Below, piece after piece: positions 26,339 through 34,650 of a stretch of DNA of 64,000 bases. Within the stretch, counting starts at the first letter, position 1. The number at the start of each line of letters is the position of its first letter. The notes under the pieces are model-generated. The model was not told the DNA's origin. It worked only from the letters and a program-made list of their open reading frames with translations, and did no database searches. Where the stretch lies: NCBI RefSeq assembly GCF_028767125.1, contig NZ_JAKCWP010000001.1, forward strand, positions 744,001 to 808,000, in the 5' to 3' direction. Both the position numbers and the translations under genes were made by a program. The DNA is from Chelativorans sp. YIM 93263. GTDB taxonomy: Bacteria > Pseudomonadota > Alphaproteobacteria > Rhizobiales > Rhizobiaceae.

Positions 26339-27019
26339 ATGAAAGCAGGAACGGACCTTGCGCAGATCGGCAGCCTGGTGGGCGACCCGGCCCGCGCCAA
26401 CATGCTGGCGGCGCTCATGGGCGGCACGGCGCTCACGGCCAGCGAGCTGGCGCTGGAAGCAGGGGTAGGCCTGCCTACGGCAAGCTCCCACCTGGCCAAG
26501 CTCTCCGAAGCCGGGCTCGTTGATGTGGTGCGGCAGGGCCGGCACCGCTATTACACTTTGGCCGATCACCACGTGGGGGCGATGCTGGAAAACATCATGG
26601 GTGTCGCAGCCAAGCTCGGTCCGACGCGCGTCCTGCCCGGCCCGCGCGACCAGGCCATGCGCGAGGCGCGCGTGTGCTACGACCATCTTGCGGGCGAGAT
26701 GGGCGTCGCAATGCTGGACAGTTTCATCGAGCGAGGGCTGATCCGGCTGGAGGATGGTCTGCCCCGGTTGAGCGAGGCGGGGACTTCCTTCTTCCAAAAT
26801 TCGGGAATCGATGTGAATGGGATGAAGCGCAAACGGCGGCCGGTTTGCAGAACCTGCCTCGACTGGAGCGCGCGCAGGGCACATTTGGCCGGCAGCCTCG
26901 GCGCGGCATTGCTCGATCGTATCCAGGCAAAGGGATGGGTGCGGCGCGAGAAGGGCAGCCGCACCATCCGTTTCACGCCAATGGGACGGCGGGAGTTTGA
27001 GCTTTTCCTGCGGGATTAA
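26339..27019 (+). CDS. ArsR-like winged-helix transcriptional regulator
   Basis: 226 aa. The N-terminal HTH (about residues 5-85): IGSLVGDPARANMLAAL, LTASELALEAGVGLPTASSHLAKLSEAGLV, and the wing VRQGRHRYYTLAD (long run quoted in part: ALEAGVGLPTASSHLAKL). The C-terminal half looks like a second degenerate winged helix with the CRTCLDW cysteine pair. Unlike minimal ArsR proteins it is twice the usual length. TTGTCT-N17-TATGGT ends 6 nt before the ATG, suggesting a leaderless transcript. Target unknown; the divergent DUF1127 gene is the first candidate. Confidence 0.8.
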   Translation: MKAGTDLAQIGSLVGDPARANMLAALMGGTALTASELALEAGVGLPTASSHLAKLSEAGLVDVVRQGRHRYYTLADHHVGAMLENIMGVAAKLGPTRVLPGPRDQAMREARVCYDHLAGEMGVAMLDSFIERGLIRLEDGLPRLSEAGTSFFQNSGIDVNGMKRKRRPVCRTCLDWSARRAHLAGSLGAALLDRIQAKGWVRREKGSRTIRFTPMGRREFELFLRD

Positions 27020-27056
27020 TGCCAAGGGACAATAGTTATCTCCTTGGTACAAACCC

Positions 27057-27084
27057 TCCGCCCGGCGATCTCGCTCCGGGCGGA
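27057..27084. terminator. Bidirectional hairpin between convergent genes
   Basis: Stem CCGCCCGG / CCGGGCGG around a 10-nt loop, flanked by T and A, in the 90-bp gap between the winged-helix regulator and the DUF892 gene. A second dyad CCAAGG...CCTTGG lies at 27022-27047. Confidence 0.5.
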
Positions 27085-27109
27085 AGAATGCTCATGCAGT
27101 TTACGCCGG

Positions 27110-27616
27110 CTACTGCATAGCCTTGACGTTAACGCGGCTTTCAGCCATCTGGGTCAGCTTCTCGTCCGTCGCCTTCTCCTCGGCGAGATTGCGCTTCAGA
27201 ACTTCGGCGCAATCTTTCCGGTTCATCTGTTGCGCCCAGGTGATCAGCGTGCCGTAGCGCGTGATCTCATAATGCTCTACCGCCTGGGCGGCGGCGATCA
27301 GAGCGGCGTCGAGAACATCTTTGTCGTCGACTTCACCGGCAACCTCGTTGGCTTCCTTGATGATGCCGTCTATGGCCGGGCAGTCCACGCCCTTGGCCTC
27401 CTTGTCCATCATCTTGAAGACCTCGTCCAGGTTCCGGATATGGCCCTCGGTCTGTTGAAGATGCTGCTCGAATCCCTGCTTGAGCTGGGGATTGGTCGCC
27501 TTCTCGATCATCTTCGGCAGGGCCTTGGTGATCTGGTTTTCGGCATAGTAGATGTCGCGCAGCGTATGAACGAACAGATCGTCCATCGTCTTAATTTCGC
27601 TGGAAAACAAACCCAT
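27110..27616 (-). CDS. YciE/YciF family (DUF892) ferritin-like stress protein
   Basis: 168 aa four-helix bundle: MDDLFVHTLRDIYYAENQI, QGFEQHLQQTEGHIRNLDEVF, AAAQAVEHYEITRYGTL and RNLAEEKATDEKL. Glu and His residues (E26, E54, H57, E116, H117, E149 by rough count) are placed like di-iron ligands. The family is stress-induced and probably protects DNA or sequesters iron. A GGAAC-N17-GGTT element upstream resembles an EcfG general-stress promoter. Confidence 0.86.
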   Translation of the reverse strand: MGLFSSEIKTMDDLFVHTLRDIYYAENQITKALPKMIEKATNPQLKQGFEQHLQQTEGHIRNLDEVFKMMDKEAKGVDCPAIDGIIKEANEVAGEVDDKDVLDAALIAAAQAVEHYEITRYGTLITWAQQMNRKDCAEVLKRNLAEEKATDEKLTQMAESRVNVKAMQ

Positions 27617-27692
27617 GGTTTTGTCCTCTTGTTTTGCTTGTAACGGTTTGGCAGGCTGGGACTGCTCTACCCGTGTCCCGGCCTTGATTCCT

Positions 27693-27718
27693 AACCCCGC
27701 CGAGGGGTGCTCTGTTCC
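27693..27718 (-). promoter_or_regulatory. EcfG-like promoter of the DUF892 gene
   Basis: Minus strand GGAAC (27718-27714), 17-bp spacer, GGTT (27696-27693), 77 bp upstream of the start. The alphaproteobacterial general stress sigma factor recognises GGAAC-N16/18-CGTT, so one -10 position differs. Confidence 0.4.
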
Positions 27719-27924
27719 ATGCAGGGGCTAGGTAAGCATGCGCGTTGGGGGTGTTCCCGTGTGGCTTTTTTGCAACGGCACGGAAATACTGGATTTGGGC
27801 CACGTCCGTGCCGCGAACGAGCCCGTTTTCCGCCACGAAGCCGTGGCTTCTATTCACACAGTATTCATGCCTTTCGAGTATTTTGAACTCGGAGGGACTG
27901 GTAAAAAAATCCGGGTACAAGACG

Positions 27925-28071
27925 ATGGGGTTGGTAAAGGTGTTCTTGGGCTATATTGATGCCGTCCGCGCGTTCTTTACGCCGCGCTATCATCCCGAGC
28001 GCCATTATATGCGCGGACCGGGACCCGCCTGCGCGCGCCGAAACAGCGACAATTCCTCCGCACGGGCGTAG
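27925..28071 (+). CDS. Possible 48-aa small protein
   Basis: MGLVKVFLGYIDAVRAFF followed by a basic tail (TPRYHPERHYMRGPG...). The first 18 residues could form an amphipathic or membrane helix. There is no strong Shine-Dalgarno and no family match that I recognise. Codon use is mixed. Listed as a candidate only. Confidence 0.2.
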   Translation: MGLVKVFLGYIDAVRAFFTPRYHPERHYMRGPGPACARRNSDNSSARA

Positions 28072-28207
28072 GATTTAGAGCTGATCTGAACGCCGTCAAC
28101 ATGACAGTTGCGAACTGACATTCAGGATGATCAGCGCCCTGACGCGCGTCCCCTGCTGCCGGACATCTCTCCCATACCGGGCGCGGCGGTAAAACCTAAC
28201 GCTGAAG

Positions 28208-28567
28208 CTAAGGACAGGGCTTCAGGACAACCGGTTTGCCTGCTTCGGAACCGAGCTCACTGCATTCGCCGTTCGCGCACAGCTGCCAGCTGCTACCAGT
28301 CGCGCCGGAGGCGGCCAGATGCAGTTCCGGCCGGGGTTCGAGGGGTGGCACGTACACCCACCAGCCGTCTTCAAAGCGTGCATCCGGAGGCGGCTCCATG
28401 CCCGCTCCGGAGCCTTTCACGCGGGCTTCGATAATCTGCAGACCTTCCTGCGTGACCCGCCAGGTCTCCTGCCATTCCACCTTTTCTACCGAATGGGTCC
28501 AGGAAAGGGTGAAGAGCGTCGCAACAAGCGTGGCCGCCTCGCCGGCAGAAAGTATGCAAAGACTCAT
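28208..28567 (-). CDS. DUF1850 protein linked to TRAP permease
   Basis: 119 aa. The DUF1850 core is clear: FTLSWTHSVEKVEWQETWRV, EARVKGSGAGMEPPPDARF, and GWWVYVPPLEPRPELHLA (each quoted in part). A short hydrophobic N terminus suggests export or anchoring. DUF1850 genes nearly always sit beside fused TRAP permeases; function unknown, possibly an accessory to substrate recognition. The start overlaps the permease stop by 4 bp. Confidence 0.85.
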   Translation of the reverse strand: MSLCILSAGEAATLVATLFTLSWTHSVEKVEWQETWRVTQEGLQIIEARVKGSGAGMEPPPDARFEDGWWVYVPPLEPRPELHLAASGATGSSWQLCANGECSELGSEAGKPVVLKPCP

Positions 28568-30705
28568 TCCGCTGGCCTGCCGGTGTCGCCTGATCTCCCG
28601 CGTTCTGGTTTGGCGGCCTGTTGTCCGCGTTTCAGGAAGAAATTGGCGACGAGAAACAGTGCGGCGAGCGCGAGGCCGATTTCATCGGTAATCGGCAGAG
28701 CGGCAATGAGCGTGAAGGCCGCAGCGGCGGCCAGCAAACGCTCCCACACGGCCAGCGAATGGCGCAAATAGCCGATGACGGCCGCGCCCCAAAGCGCGAT
28801 CGCCAGACTGGCCTTGAAGACGATATAGGCCACGGCGGCAGGATAGCCCACGGCTTCGGCCAGCGGCCCGCCGTCCTGCAGCATGAGTGCGGGCGTATAG
28901 ACCGCCATGAAGGGAATGATGAAGCCTGCGGCAGCGACCTTGATGGCCTCCATGGAGATCTTCAGCCCATGTTCCTTGGCGATCGGCCCGGCCGCAAAAC
29001 AGGCAAGTGCGACAGGCGGCGTGAGGTCGGCCAGAATGCCGAAGTAGAAGACGAACATGTGGCTGACGATGAGCGGCACACCCAGTGCAAGCAGCGCCGG
29101 CCCGGCGATGGCGGAGGTGATGATGTAGTTCGGGATCGTCGGAATGCCCATGCCGAGAATGATGCAGGTGATCATGGTGAGCACCAGCGACAGGAACAGG
29201 CTGGTCTCGCCGACCGAGACGATATACTGGCCGAAGGTGTTCGCCGCACCTGTCAGCGTCATGGTCCCGATGATGATGCCCACCGTGGCGCAGGCCACGC
29301 CGACCGGCAACGCCGTCTTGGCCCCCTCGGCAAGCGATTCGCGGCAGAGATCGAGCGTCTTCCGGCCCCCCTCCACAAAGACATTGATCAGAATGAGCAG
29401 CAGCACCGTGACCACGATGACGTTGATGCCGTACTGGAAGAAGCTGGCGGCGATCAGCCCGAGACCGACCCAGAAGATCACCCGCAGAACCTGGTTCGGC
29501 AGGCCGAGCGCGACCGACCCGCCGAGGATCAGAAGCACTGTCAGCGACAGGCCGATCGTTCCCGCGAAGAGCGGCGTGTAGCCGGTAAAGAGCAGATAGA
29601 CGAGCACGGCAAGCGGCAGCACGAGATACCAGCCTTTGCGCAGAGCCCGCGCTGGCGACGGCAACTCGTCCCAGGGCAAGCCGTGAAGCCCGTACTTACC
29701 GGCTTCCAGATGGACCATCCAGAATGCCGAGCCGAAATAAAGGAGCGCGGGAATGATGGCCGCCTTGACCACCTCGTAATAGGGGACGCCCAGCGTTTCG
29801 GCCATGATGAAGGCGACGGCTCCCATCACCGGCGGCATGAGCTGCCCGCCCATGGAGGAGGTGGATTCCACACCGCCGGCGAAAGCGGCGCGATAGCCGA
29901 AGCGTTTCATCAGCGGAATCGTGAACTGGCCGGTGGTGACGACATTCGCGACACCGGAGCCGGAGATCGTTCCCATCAGGCCTGAAGAGATTACCGAGAC
30001 CTTGGCCGCACCGCCGCGCGCATGGCCGACAAGGCCGAGTGACACATCGGTGAACAGCCTGATCATGCCTGCCCGCTCCAGAAACGAGCCGAACAGGATG
30101 AAAAGGAAGATATAGGTGGCCGAGACATAGGTGGGGATGCCGTAGATCCCCTCCGTCCCAAAGGCCATGTGGTCGATGACCTGCGAAAAATCGTAACCCC
30201 GATGGGTAAGCGGAGCCGGCAGATACTGGCCGAAGAGGCAGTAGGCAAGAAAGGTGCCGGAAATGATCGGCAGCGCCGGGCCCATGAGCGCGTAGGCGGC
30301 GGCAAAAACGGTTGCAAGCGCCACCACGCCGAAGACGATATCCCGCTGTAGCGGCATGCCCGCGCGCAGGATGAGCGGTTTATACTCGACGAACTGGTAT
30401 ATGGCGACCGAAAGTCCTGCCAGCGCCATCCCCCAGGCCACGATCTTCATCAGCCGTCCGGCATCGCGGGCGGAGGCGATCAGCGGAAACACGAGAAGCA
30501 TCAGAAAGCCGACGTGAAAGGCCCGGACGATTTGGCTGGGCAATGACACCAGATGAGCGGCCGTCGTGATCTGATAAAGAGAAAAGATGACCGCGATCCA
30601 CATGAGCAGCCGCCCCTCCGGGGTCTGGCGAAATTGGCTCTGGGAAGGATCCTGCACTCCCGCTGCCGGCAGTTCTGCTGTCATGTCGGCATTTGTGTTT
30701 GTCAT
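28564..30705 (-). CDS. Fused TRAP transporter permease (DctQ-DctM, 4TM/12TM)
   Basis: 713 aa with about 17-19 hydrophobic segments: an N-terminal DctQ-like four-helix part (about 35-150), then the DctM-like large subunit with GSGVANVVTTGQFTIPLMKR, STSSMGGQLMPPVMGA and MGIPTIPNYIITSAIAGPAL. It moves solute with a sodium or proton gradient, fed by the TAXI-type binding protein encoded upstream. Starts MTNTNADMTAEL. Substrate not deducible; TAXI systems take dicarboxylates, glutamate or other organic acids. Confidence 0.92.
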   Translation of the reverse strand: MTNTNADMTAELPAAGVQDPSQSQFRQTPEGRLLMWIAVIFSLYQITTAAHLVSLPSQIVRAFHVGFLMLLVFPLIASARDAGRLMKIVAWGMALAGLSVAIYQFVEYKPLILRAGMPLQRDIVFGVVALATVFAAAYALMGPALPIISGTFLAYCLFGQYLPAPLTHRGYDFSQVIDHMAFGTEGIYGIPTYVSATYIFLFILFGSFLERAGMIRLFTDVSLGLVGHARGGAAKVSVISSGLMGTISGSGVANVVTTGQFTIPLMKRFGYRAAFAGGVESTSSMGGQLMPPVMGAVAFIMAETLGVPYYEVVKAAIIPALLYFGSAFWMVHLEAGKYGLHGLPWDELPSPARALRKGWYLVLPLAVLVYLLFTGYTPLFAGTIGLSLTVLLILGGSVALGLPNQVLRVIFWVGLGLIAASFFQYGINVIVVTVLLLILINVFVEGGRKTLDLCRESLAEGAKTALPVGVACATVGIIIGTMTLTGAANTFGQYIVSVGETSLFLSLVLTMITCIILGMGIPTIPNYIITSAIAGPALLALGVPLIVSHMFVFYFGILADLTPPVALACFAAGPIAKEHGLKISMEAIKVAAAGFIIPFMAVYTPALMLQDGGPLAEAVGYPAAVAYIVFKASLAIALWGAAVIGYLRHSLAVWERLLAAAAAFTLIAALPITDEIGLALAALFLVANFFLKRGQQAAKPERGRSGDTGRPAE

Positions 30706-30731
30706 GTAATGATCCCGCGTTCCCCTGGTTG

Positions 30732-30750
30732 TTTATGGTGGGACCATAAA
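30732..30750. repeat. Palindrome between TRAP binding protein and permease genes
   Basis: Perfect 8-bp arms TTTATGGT / ACCATAAA with a GGG spacer, 26 bp upstream of the permease start and downstream of the binding-protein gene. In the transcript it would form a hairpin that could stabilise the upstream part or act as an operator for a second promoter. It lacks a T run on the minus strand, so it is not a classic terminator. Confidence 0.5.
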
Positions 30751-30838
30751 ATGCGCGGGGGCAACCGGCGTAGGGTCGCCCGCCGCGATCGATTATTCCG
30801 CCCCATCCTCATCGAAGATGCGGGCGCTCGTTTTGCAG

Positions 30839-31795
30839 TTAGAGCAGGCCCTGCTCTTTGTAATATCGTTCGGCGCCGGGATGAAGCGGCACGGGCACGC
30901 CGTTGGGCGCGTTCTCGAGCGAGATGTCGTTCGCCGCGGAATGGGCGGCGACCATTTCGTCCAGATTCTCGAAGAGCTGCTTGGTCATTTCATAGGCCAT
31001 CTCGTCCGAAACTTCCTCATGGGTAACGAGGATATTGGTGATGGCCAAGGTCGGGATGTCCTCGTCCTGCCCGTCATAGGTGCCCGCCGGAATGTCGGCG
31101 GCGATGAAGGGTGCACCGAGCGTCTCGGCGACGCTTTCCGGGACGGCCACCATCGTGATGGGAACCGACAGCGCCAGATCCTTGATCGAAGCGACGCCGA
31201 GGCCCGCCGACTGAAGCGTGGCGTCGAGCTGGCGATTCTTGATCAGTTCGACGGACTCATCGAATGGCAGATACTCGGCTCGCGACAGGTCGTCATAGCT
31301 CATGCCCATCGCATCGAAGATGCGCCGCGCATTGAGCTCGGTGCCCGAGGCAGGTGCCCCGACCGAAAGGCTCTTGCCCGCCAGATCCTCGAACGTTTCG
31401 ATGCCTGACTCCTGCGACGCGACGACCTGGACATAGTTCGGATAGATCGCGGCTATACCGCGCAACTTTCCGAGTTGCTCCGAGAAGCCTGCTTCCTCGT
31501 CGCCCTCCCAGGCTGCCTTGACGGTGTCGCCCAGGGCAAACGCGATCTCTCCGCGGCCCTGCTGCAGAAGATTGACGTTTTCCACCGACGCTTTGGTCGA
31601 CTGGACCTGGGTGCGCGCGTTTTCGATCGTGTCGCCATAGATCTTCGAGAGAGCGACGCCGAGCGGATAATAGACGCCTGAAGTCCCCCCGGTCAGGATG
31701 TTGATGAATTCCTGCGCCTTGGCGGCAGCCGGGTTGAAACTAAGCCCGAGCGCCACTGCCCCGGCAGCCAGAAGTTTTGCTTTCATGCCGATCAT
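30839..31795 (-). CDS. TAXI-family TRAP solute-binding protein
   Basis: 318 aa periplasmic protein. The signal peptide (MKAKLLAAGAVALGLSFNPAAAKA) is followed by the family-defining INILTGGTSGVYYPLGVALSKI, the LLQQGRGEIAFALGD segment and SVGAPASGTELNARRIF (runs quoted in part: TGGTSGVYYPLG, VGAPASGTELNA). It binds the solute for the fused permease downstream. The ATG at 31795 follows GGAGGAG directly, so a GTG at 31807 within the SD is rejected. First gene of the TAXI-TRAP-DUF1850 operon. Confidence 0.9.
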   Translation of the reverse strand: MIGMKAKLLAAGAVALGLSFNPAAAKAQEFINILTGGTSGVYYPLGVALSKIYGDTIENARTQVQSTKASVENVNLLQQGRGEIAFALGDTVKAAWEGDEEAGFSEQLGKLRGIAAIYPNYVQVVASQESGIETFEDLAGKSLSVGAPASGTELNARRIFDAMGMSYDDLSRAEYLPFDESVELIKNRQLDATLQSAGLGVASIKDLALSVPITMVAVPESVAETLGAPFIAADIPAGTYDGQDEDIPTLAITNILVTHEEVSDEMAYEMTKQLFENLDEMVAAHSAANDISLENAPNGVPVPLHPGAERYYKEQGLL

Positions 31796-31940
31796 GAACT
31801 CCTCCACACTTGTTCTTTTCCGCCGTGTTCCGGCACGAGCAGGCGGACACGCATTCTTGGCCGGTCGCGGACCGTGGCCGCTTCGGCCGGCGACAACATA
31901 GCGTCAACCGCCATTCGGCGAAACCGTTTTGAATACGACT

Positions 31941-32768
31941 TTAAGGGGAGATCGTGCGTTGATTCGCCGTAGCGAAAAATTCCAGCATTCGAGAGGATGG
32001 AATAGCGTCTCCAGTGAATTCGAAAGTTCCCTTGTCGAGCATCTCTTGCGCCGCGCGTTCCACCGCGCCGAAGGCGAAATTGGAGAGCTTCGAGCCGAGC
32101 GAGATGCGCTTTGCGCCGGCTTCAGCCAATGCGGATAACGAAAAGCCCGCATCAGCCAGCACATTGACCGGCTTACCAACCGCCTGGCAGACGGTGCGGA
32201 CCTGCTCGATATTCGTGAGTCCCGGTGCATAAAGCACGTCGGCCCCGGCCTTTTCGAAAGCCTGCAGGCGGGCGATCGTGTCATCGAGGTCAGGCCGGGC
32301 GTGCAGGAAATTTTCCGCCCGTGCCGTCAGCACGAAATCGCGCGGGAGCGACCGGGCGGCTTCCGCCGCCGCCGTGATGCGTTCGACCGCCAGCGGGAAT
32401 TCGTAGATTGGATTATCCGGGTCGGCGCTGTAGTCCTCGATGGAACAGCCGGCCAGTCCGGCGGCCTCGGCGGCGAAAATGGTCTCGGCGGCGCTGTCGG
32501 GGCTGTCGCCCTTGCCGTTTTCCAGATCGGCCGAGACCGGAAGCGGTGTGGCGCCGACGATCTCACGGCAATGATCCATCATGGTCTCGAAATCGACGGC
32601 GCCGTCAGGCAGCCCGCGCGACAGGGCATAGCCGGCGCTGGTGGTCGCCAATGCCTCGAACCCTAATCCGGCCAGCAGCTTGGCCGTCCCGATATCCCAC
32701 GGGTTGGGAAGTATGAAGGGAGCTTTCGCGTCGTGCAGCGCGCTAAAGATCGAACCGATGTCTGACAT
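31941..32768 (-). CDS. Isocitrate lyase/PEP mutase family enzyme
   Basis: 275 aa TIM-barrel of the PEPM/ICL superfamily: FILPNPWDIGTAKLLAGLGF, SADLENGKGDSP, GLAGCSIEDYSAD, DVLYAPGLTNIEQVR, KPVNVLA. The isocitrate lyase KKCGH loop is absent, so it is not ICL; oxaloacetate decarboxylase- or carboxyphosphonoenolpyruvate-like activity is possible. Start MSDIGSIFSAL at 32768 follows GAAGGACGGG. It stands between the TRAP operon and dut without a clear operon partner. Confidence 0.85.
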   Translation of the reverse strand: MSDIGSIFSALHDAKAPFILPNPWDIGTAKLLAGLGFEALATTSAGYALSRGLPDGAVDFETMMDHCREIVGATPLPVSADLENGKGDSPDSAAETIFAAEAAGLAGCSIEDYSADPDNPIYEFPLAVERITAAAEAARSLPRDFVLTARAENFLHARPDLDDTIARLQAFEKAGADVLYAPGLTNIEQVRTVCQAVGKPVNVLADAGFSLSALAEAGAKRISLGSKLSNFAFGAVERAAQEMLDKGTFEFTGDAIPSSRMLEFFATANQRTISP

Positions 32769-32852
32769 GGAGCCCGTCCTTCTGATGAACAAAGATCATG
32801 AGGCAGCGCTAACCACCGTAATGTCAAGATGCTCAAAATCTGGAGGAATTGT

Positions 32853-33320
32853 TCAGCCCGTGCCGGTCGAACCGAATCCGTTCGAGCCACGCTGCGTGTC
32901 CGCGAGCTCCCGCTCTTCGAGAGAGACGGTCGTGACCGGTGCGATGACCATCTGGGCGATCCGCATGCCGCGCGTGATCGCGAAGTCCTCCTCGCCGAGA
33001 TTGATGAGCAGAACCTGCACCTCACCGCGATAGTCGCTGTCGATCGTACCGGGCGTGTTGAGGCAGGTGAGTCCGTGGCGCAGTGCGAGCCCCGAGCGCG
33101 GACGAACCTGCCCTTCGTAGCCCATCGGGATCTCGAGAATGAAGCCGGTGGGGACCAGCACCCGCTTGCCCGGCAAGAGAATGATCTGCCGGTCCTCCGG
33201 AACCGCAGCGCGCAGGTCCATCCCTGCCGCGCCCGCAGAGGCGTACTCTGGCTGCGGCAGGCCCGCCGCATGCGGCAGCCGCACAATGCCGAGCGTTGGA
33301 GAAGCGGATGATTCCATCAT
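32853..33320 (-). CDS. dut: dUTP pyrophosphatase
   Basis: 155 aa trimeric dUTPase with all five motifs: [33 protein letters not shown] and [10 protein letters not shown]. It hydrolyses dUTP to dUMP, keeping uracil out of DNA. The start is ATG 33320 or 33317 (MMESSASP); the longer frame upstream lacks family similarity. It is usually next to coaBC in rhizobia, but coaBC is not here. Confidence 0.95.
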   Translation of the reverse strand: MMESSASPTLGIVRLPHAAGLPQPEYASAGAAGMDLRAAVPEDRQIILLPGKRVLVPTGFILEIPMGYEGQVRPRSGLALRHGLTCLNTPGTIDSDYRGEVQVLLINLGEEDFAITRGMRIAQMVIAPVTTVSLEERELADTQRGSNGFGSTGTG

Positions 33321-33573
33321 ACCATCTATCTGGCGCGACGGGCGGAAAGCGTCAACTCGGGCGCTCCCCGCCGCCTGGTTTATCAACGCATTTCCGTGCG
33401 GGGCCGGGGCTTACCCTTGCTCCCGGATCAGCGAACGCATGGCATTTGCACACGAAATTTCCACGTGAATTTTCCTGCGTGCCATGTCAGACTGCCAAGT
33501 AAGCAGGTAGAAATCCTGCAGGGGTCGCGCTGCGCGGCCCGTTTCTAAAGGCAACCGACAGGGTGTGGATCAT

Positions 33574-34569
33574 ATGACGCGTATTGTTCTCGGCCTGCTG
33601 GCCGCAACTGCAATGAGCACGACGGCCATGGCTCAGGAGGACTTCTCTCCTGCTCTCCTTTACGACTTGGGTGGCAAGTTCGACAAATCTTTCAATGAGA
33701 TGGCCTATACGGGCGCCGAGCGGTTCAAGGAAGACACCGGCATCGAATATGTCGAGTTCGAGATATCCAACGACGCCCAGCGCGAGCAGGCCCTGCGCCG
33801 CTTCGCCGAGCGAGGCTACAACCCCGTCGTGATGGCTGGTTTCACCTGGGTGGAATTCCTCGACAAGATTGCTCCCGAATATCCGGACGTCGATTTCGCC
33901 ATCATCGACGACAAGGTGGATCAGCCCAATGTGCGCTCGGTCACCTTCAAGGAGCAGGAGGGTTCTTACCTCGTCGGTCTTCTCGCGGCGATGGCCTCCG
34001 AAACCGGCACGGTTGGTTTCGTCGGCGGCATGCAGGTGCCGCTTATCGGCAAGTTCGAGTGCGGCTATGTTCAGGGCGTGACGGAGACGGATCCGGATGC
34101 CTCCGTCATCCGCAATTATACCGGCGATACGCCGGACGCTTGGAACGATCCGACCAAGGGCGGCGAGATTGCGCGCGCCCAGATGGACCAGGGCGCCGAC
34201 GTGATCTATCACGCCGCCGGCGGAACGGGCGTGGGTGTTCTTCAGGCGGTTGCGGACGCAGGCAAGCTGGGCATCGGCGTCGATTCAAATCAGGATTACC
34301 TGCATCCGGGCAACGTGCTTACCTCGATGATCAAACGCGTGGACGTGGCCGTATACGATGCGTTCGAGGACGCCATGAACGATGAGTTCACCTACGGCGT
34401 TCAGAATGTCGGCCTGGCCGAAGACGCGGTCGGATACACCGTCGACGAGCACAATGAGGGCCTGATCACCGACGAAATGCGGGAGGCCGCGGAAGATGCC
34501 AAGGCCAAGATTATCGCCGGCGAAATCGAGGTCCACAATTATCTCGATGACAACAACTGCCCATACTGA
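33574..34569 (+). CDS. BMP-family ABC transporter substrate-binding protein
   Basis: 331 aa periplasmic binding protein. The signal peptide (RIVLGLLAATAMSTTAMA) is followed by LYDLGGKFDKSFNEMAYTGAERF (quoted in part), the EGSYLVGLLAAM and VGFVGGMQVPLI segments, and YHAAGGTGVGVLQAV. Purine nucleosides or related compounds are usual ligands of the BMP family. Neither ATPase nor permease genes are adjacent, so it is an orphan here. ATG 33574 is preferred over GTG 33565 because AGGG sits too close to the latter. Confidence 0.92.
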   Translation: MTRIVLGLLAATAMSTTAMAQEDFSPALLYDLGGKFDKSFNEMAYTGAERFKEDTGIEYVEFEISNDAQREQALRRFAERGYNPVVMAGFTWVEFLDKIAPEYPDVDFAIIDDKVDQPNVRSVTFKEQEGSYLVGLLAAMASETGTVGFVGGMQVPLIGKFECGYVQGVTETDPDASVIRNYTGDTPDAWNDPTKGGEIARAQMDQGADVIYHAAGGTGVGVLQAVADAGKLGIGVDSNQDYLHPGNVLTSMIKRVDVAVYDAFEDAMNDEFTYGVQNVGLAEDAVGYTVDEHNEGLITDEMREAAEDAKAKIIAGEIEVHNYLDDNNCPY

Positions 34570-34589
34570 TATCGGCAGTGTATGAACCG

Positions 34590-34616
34590 GAAAGGGGCCG
34601 TGCGCGGCCCTTTTTC
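34590..34616 (+). terminator. Terminator after the BMP binding-protein gene
   Basis: AAAGGGGCCG / CGGCCCTTTT stem with a TGCG loop and a T run, 21 bp past the stop. It separates the BMP gene from the M20 peptidase gene. Confidence 0.85.
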
Positions 34617-34650
34617 GTTAGATAAAGTAAGAACAAGGAGCCTGCGGTCC

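Larger units (their letters stand above)
27617..28207. other. 590-bp region with at most one small gene
   Basis: Open frames of 70-110 codons occur on both strands but their translations look random. It holds the upstream region of the DUF892 gene and a possible 48-codon ORF at 27925-28071. No RNA gene or terminator is recognised. Confidence 0.4.

Noticed and set aside
28621-29985. 454-codon plus-strand frame
   Set aside because: Shadow of the fused TRAP permease; composition is charged and repetitive, as expected from antisense of a membrane protein.
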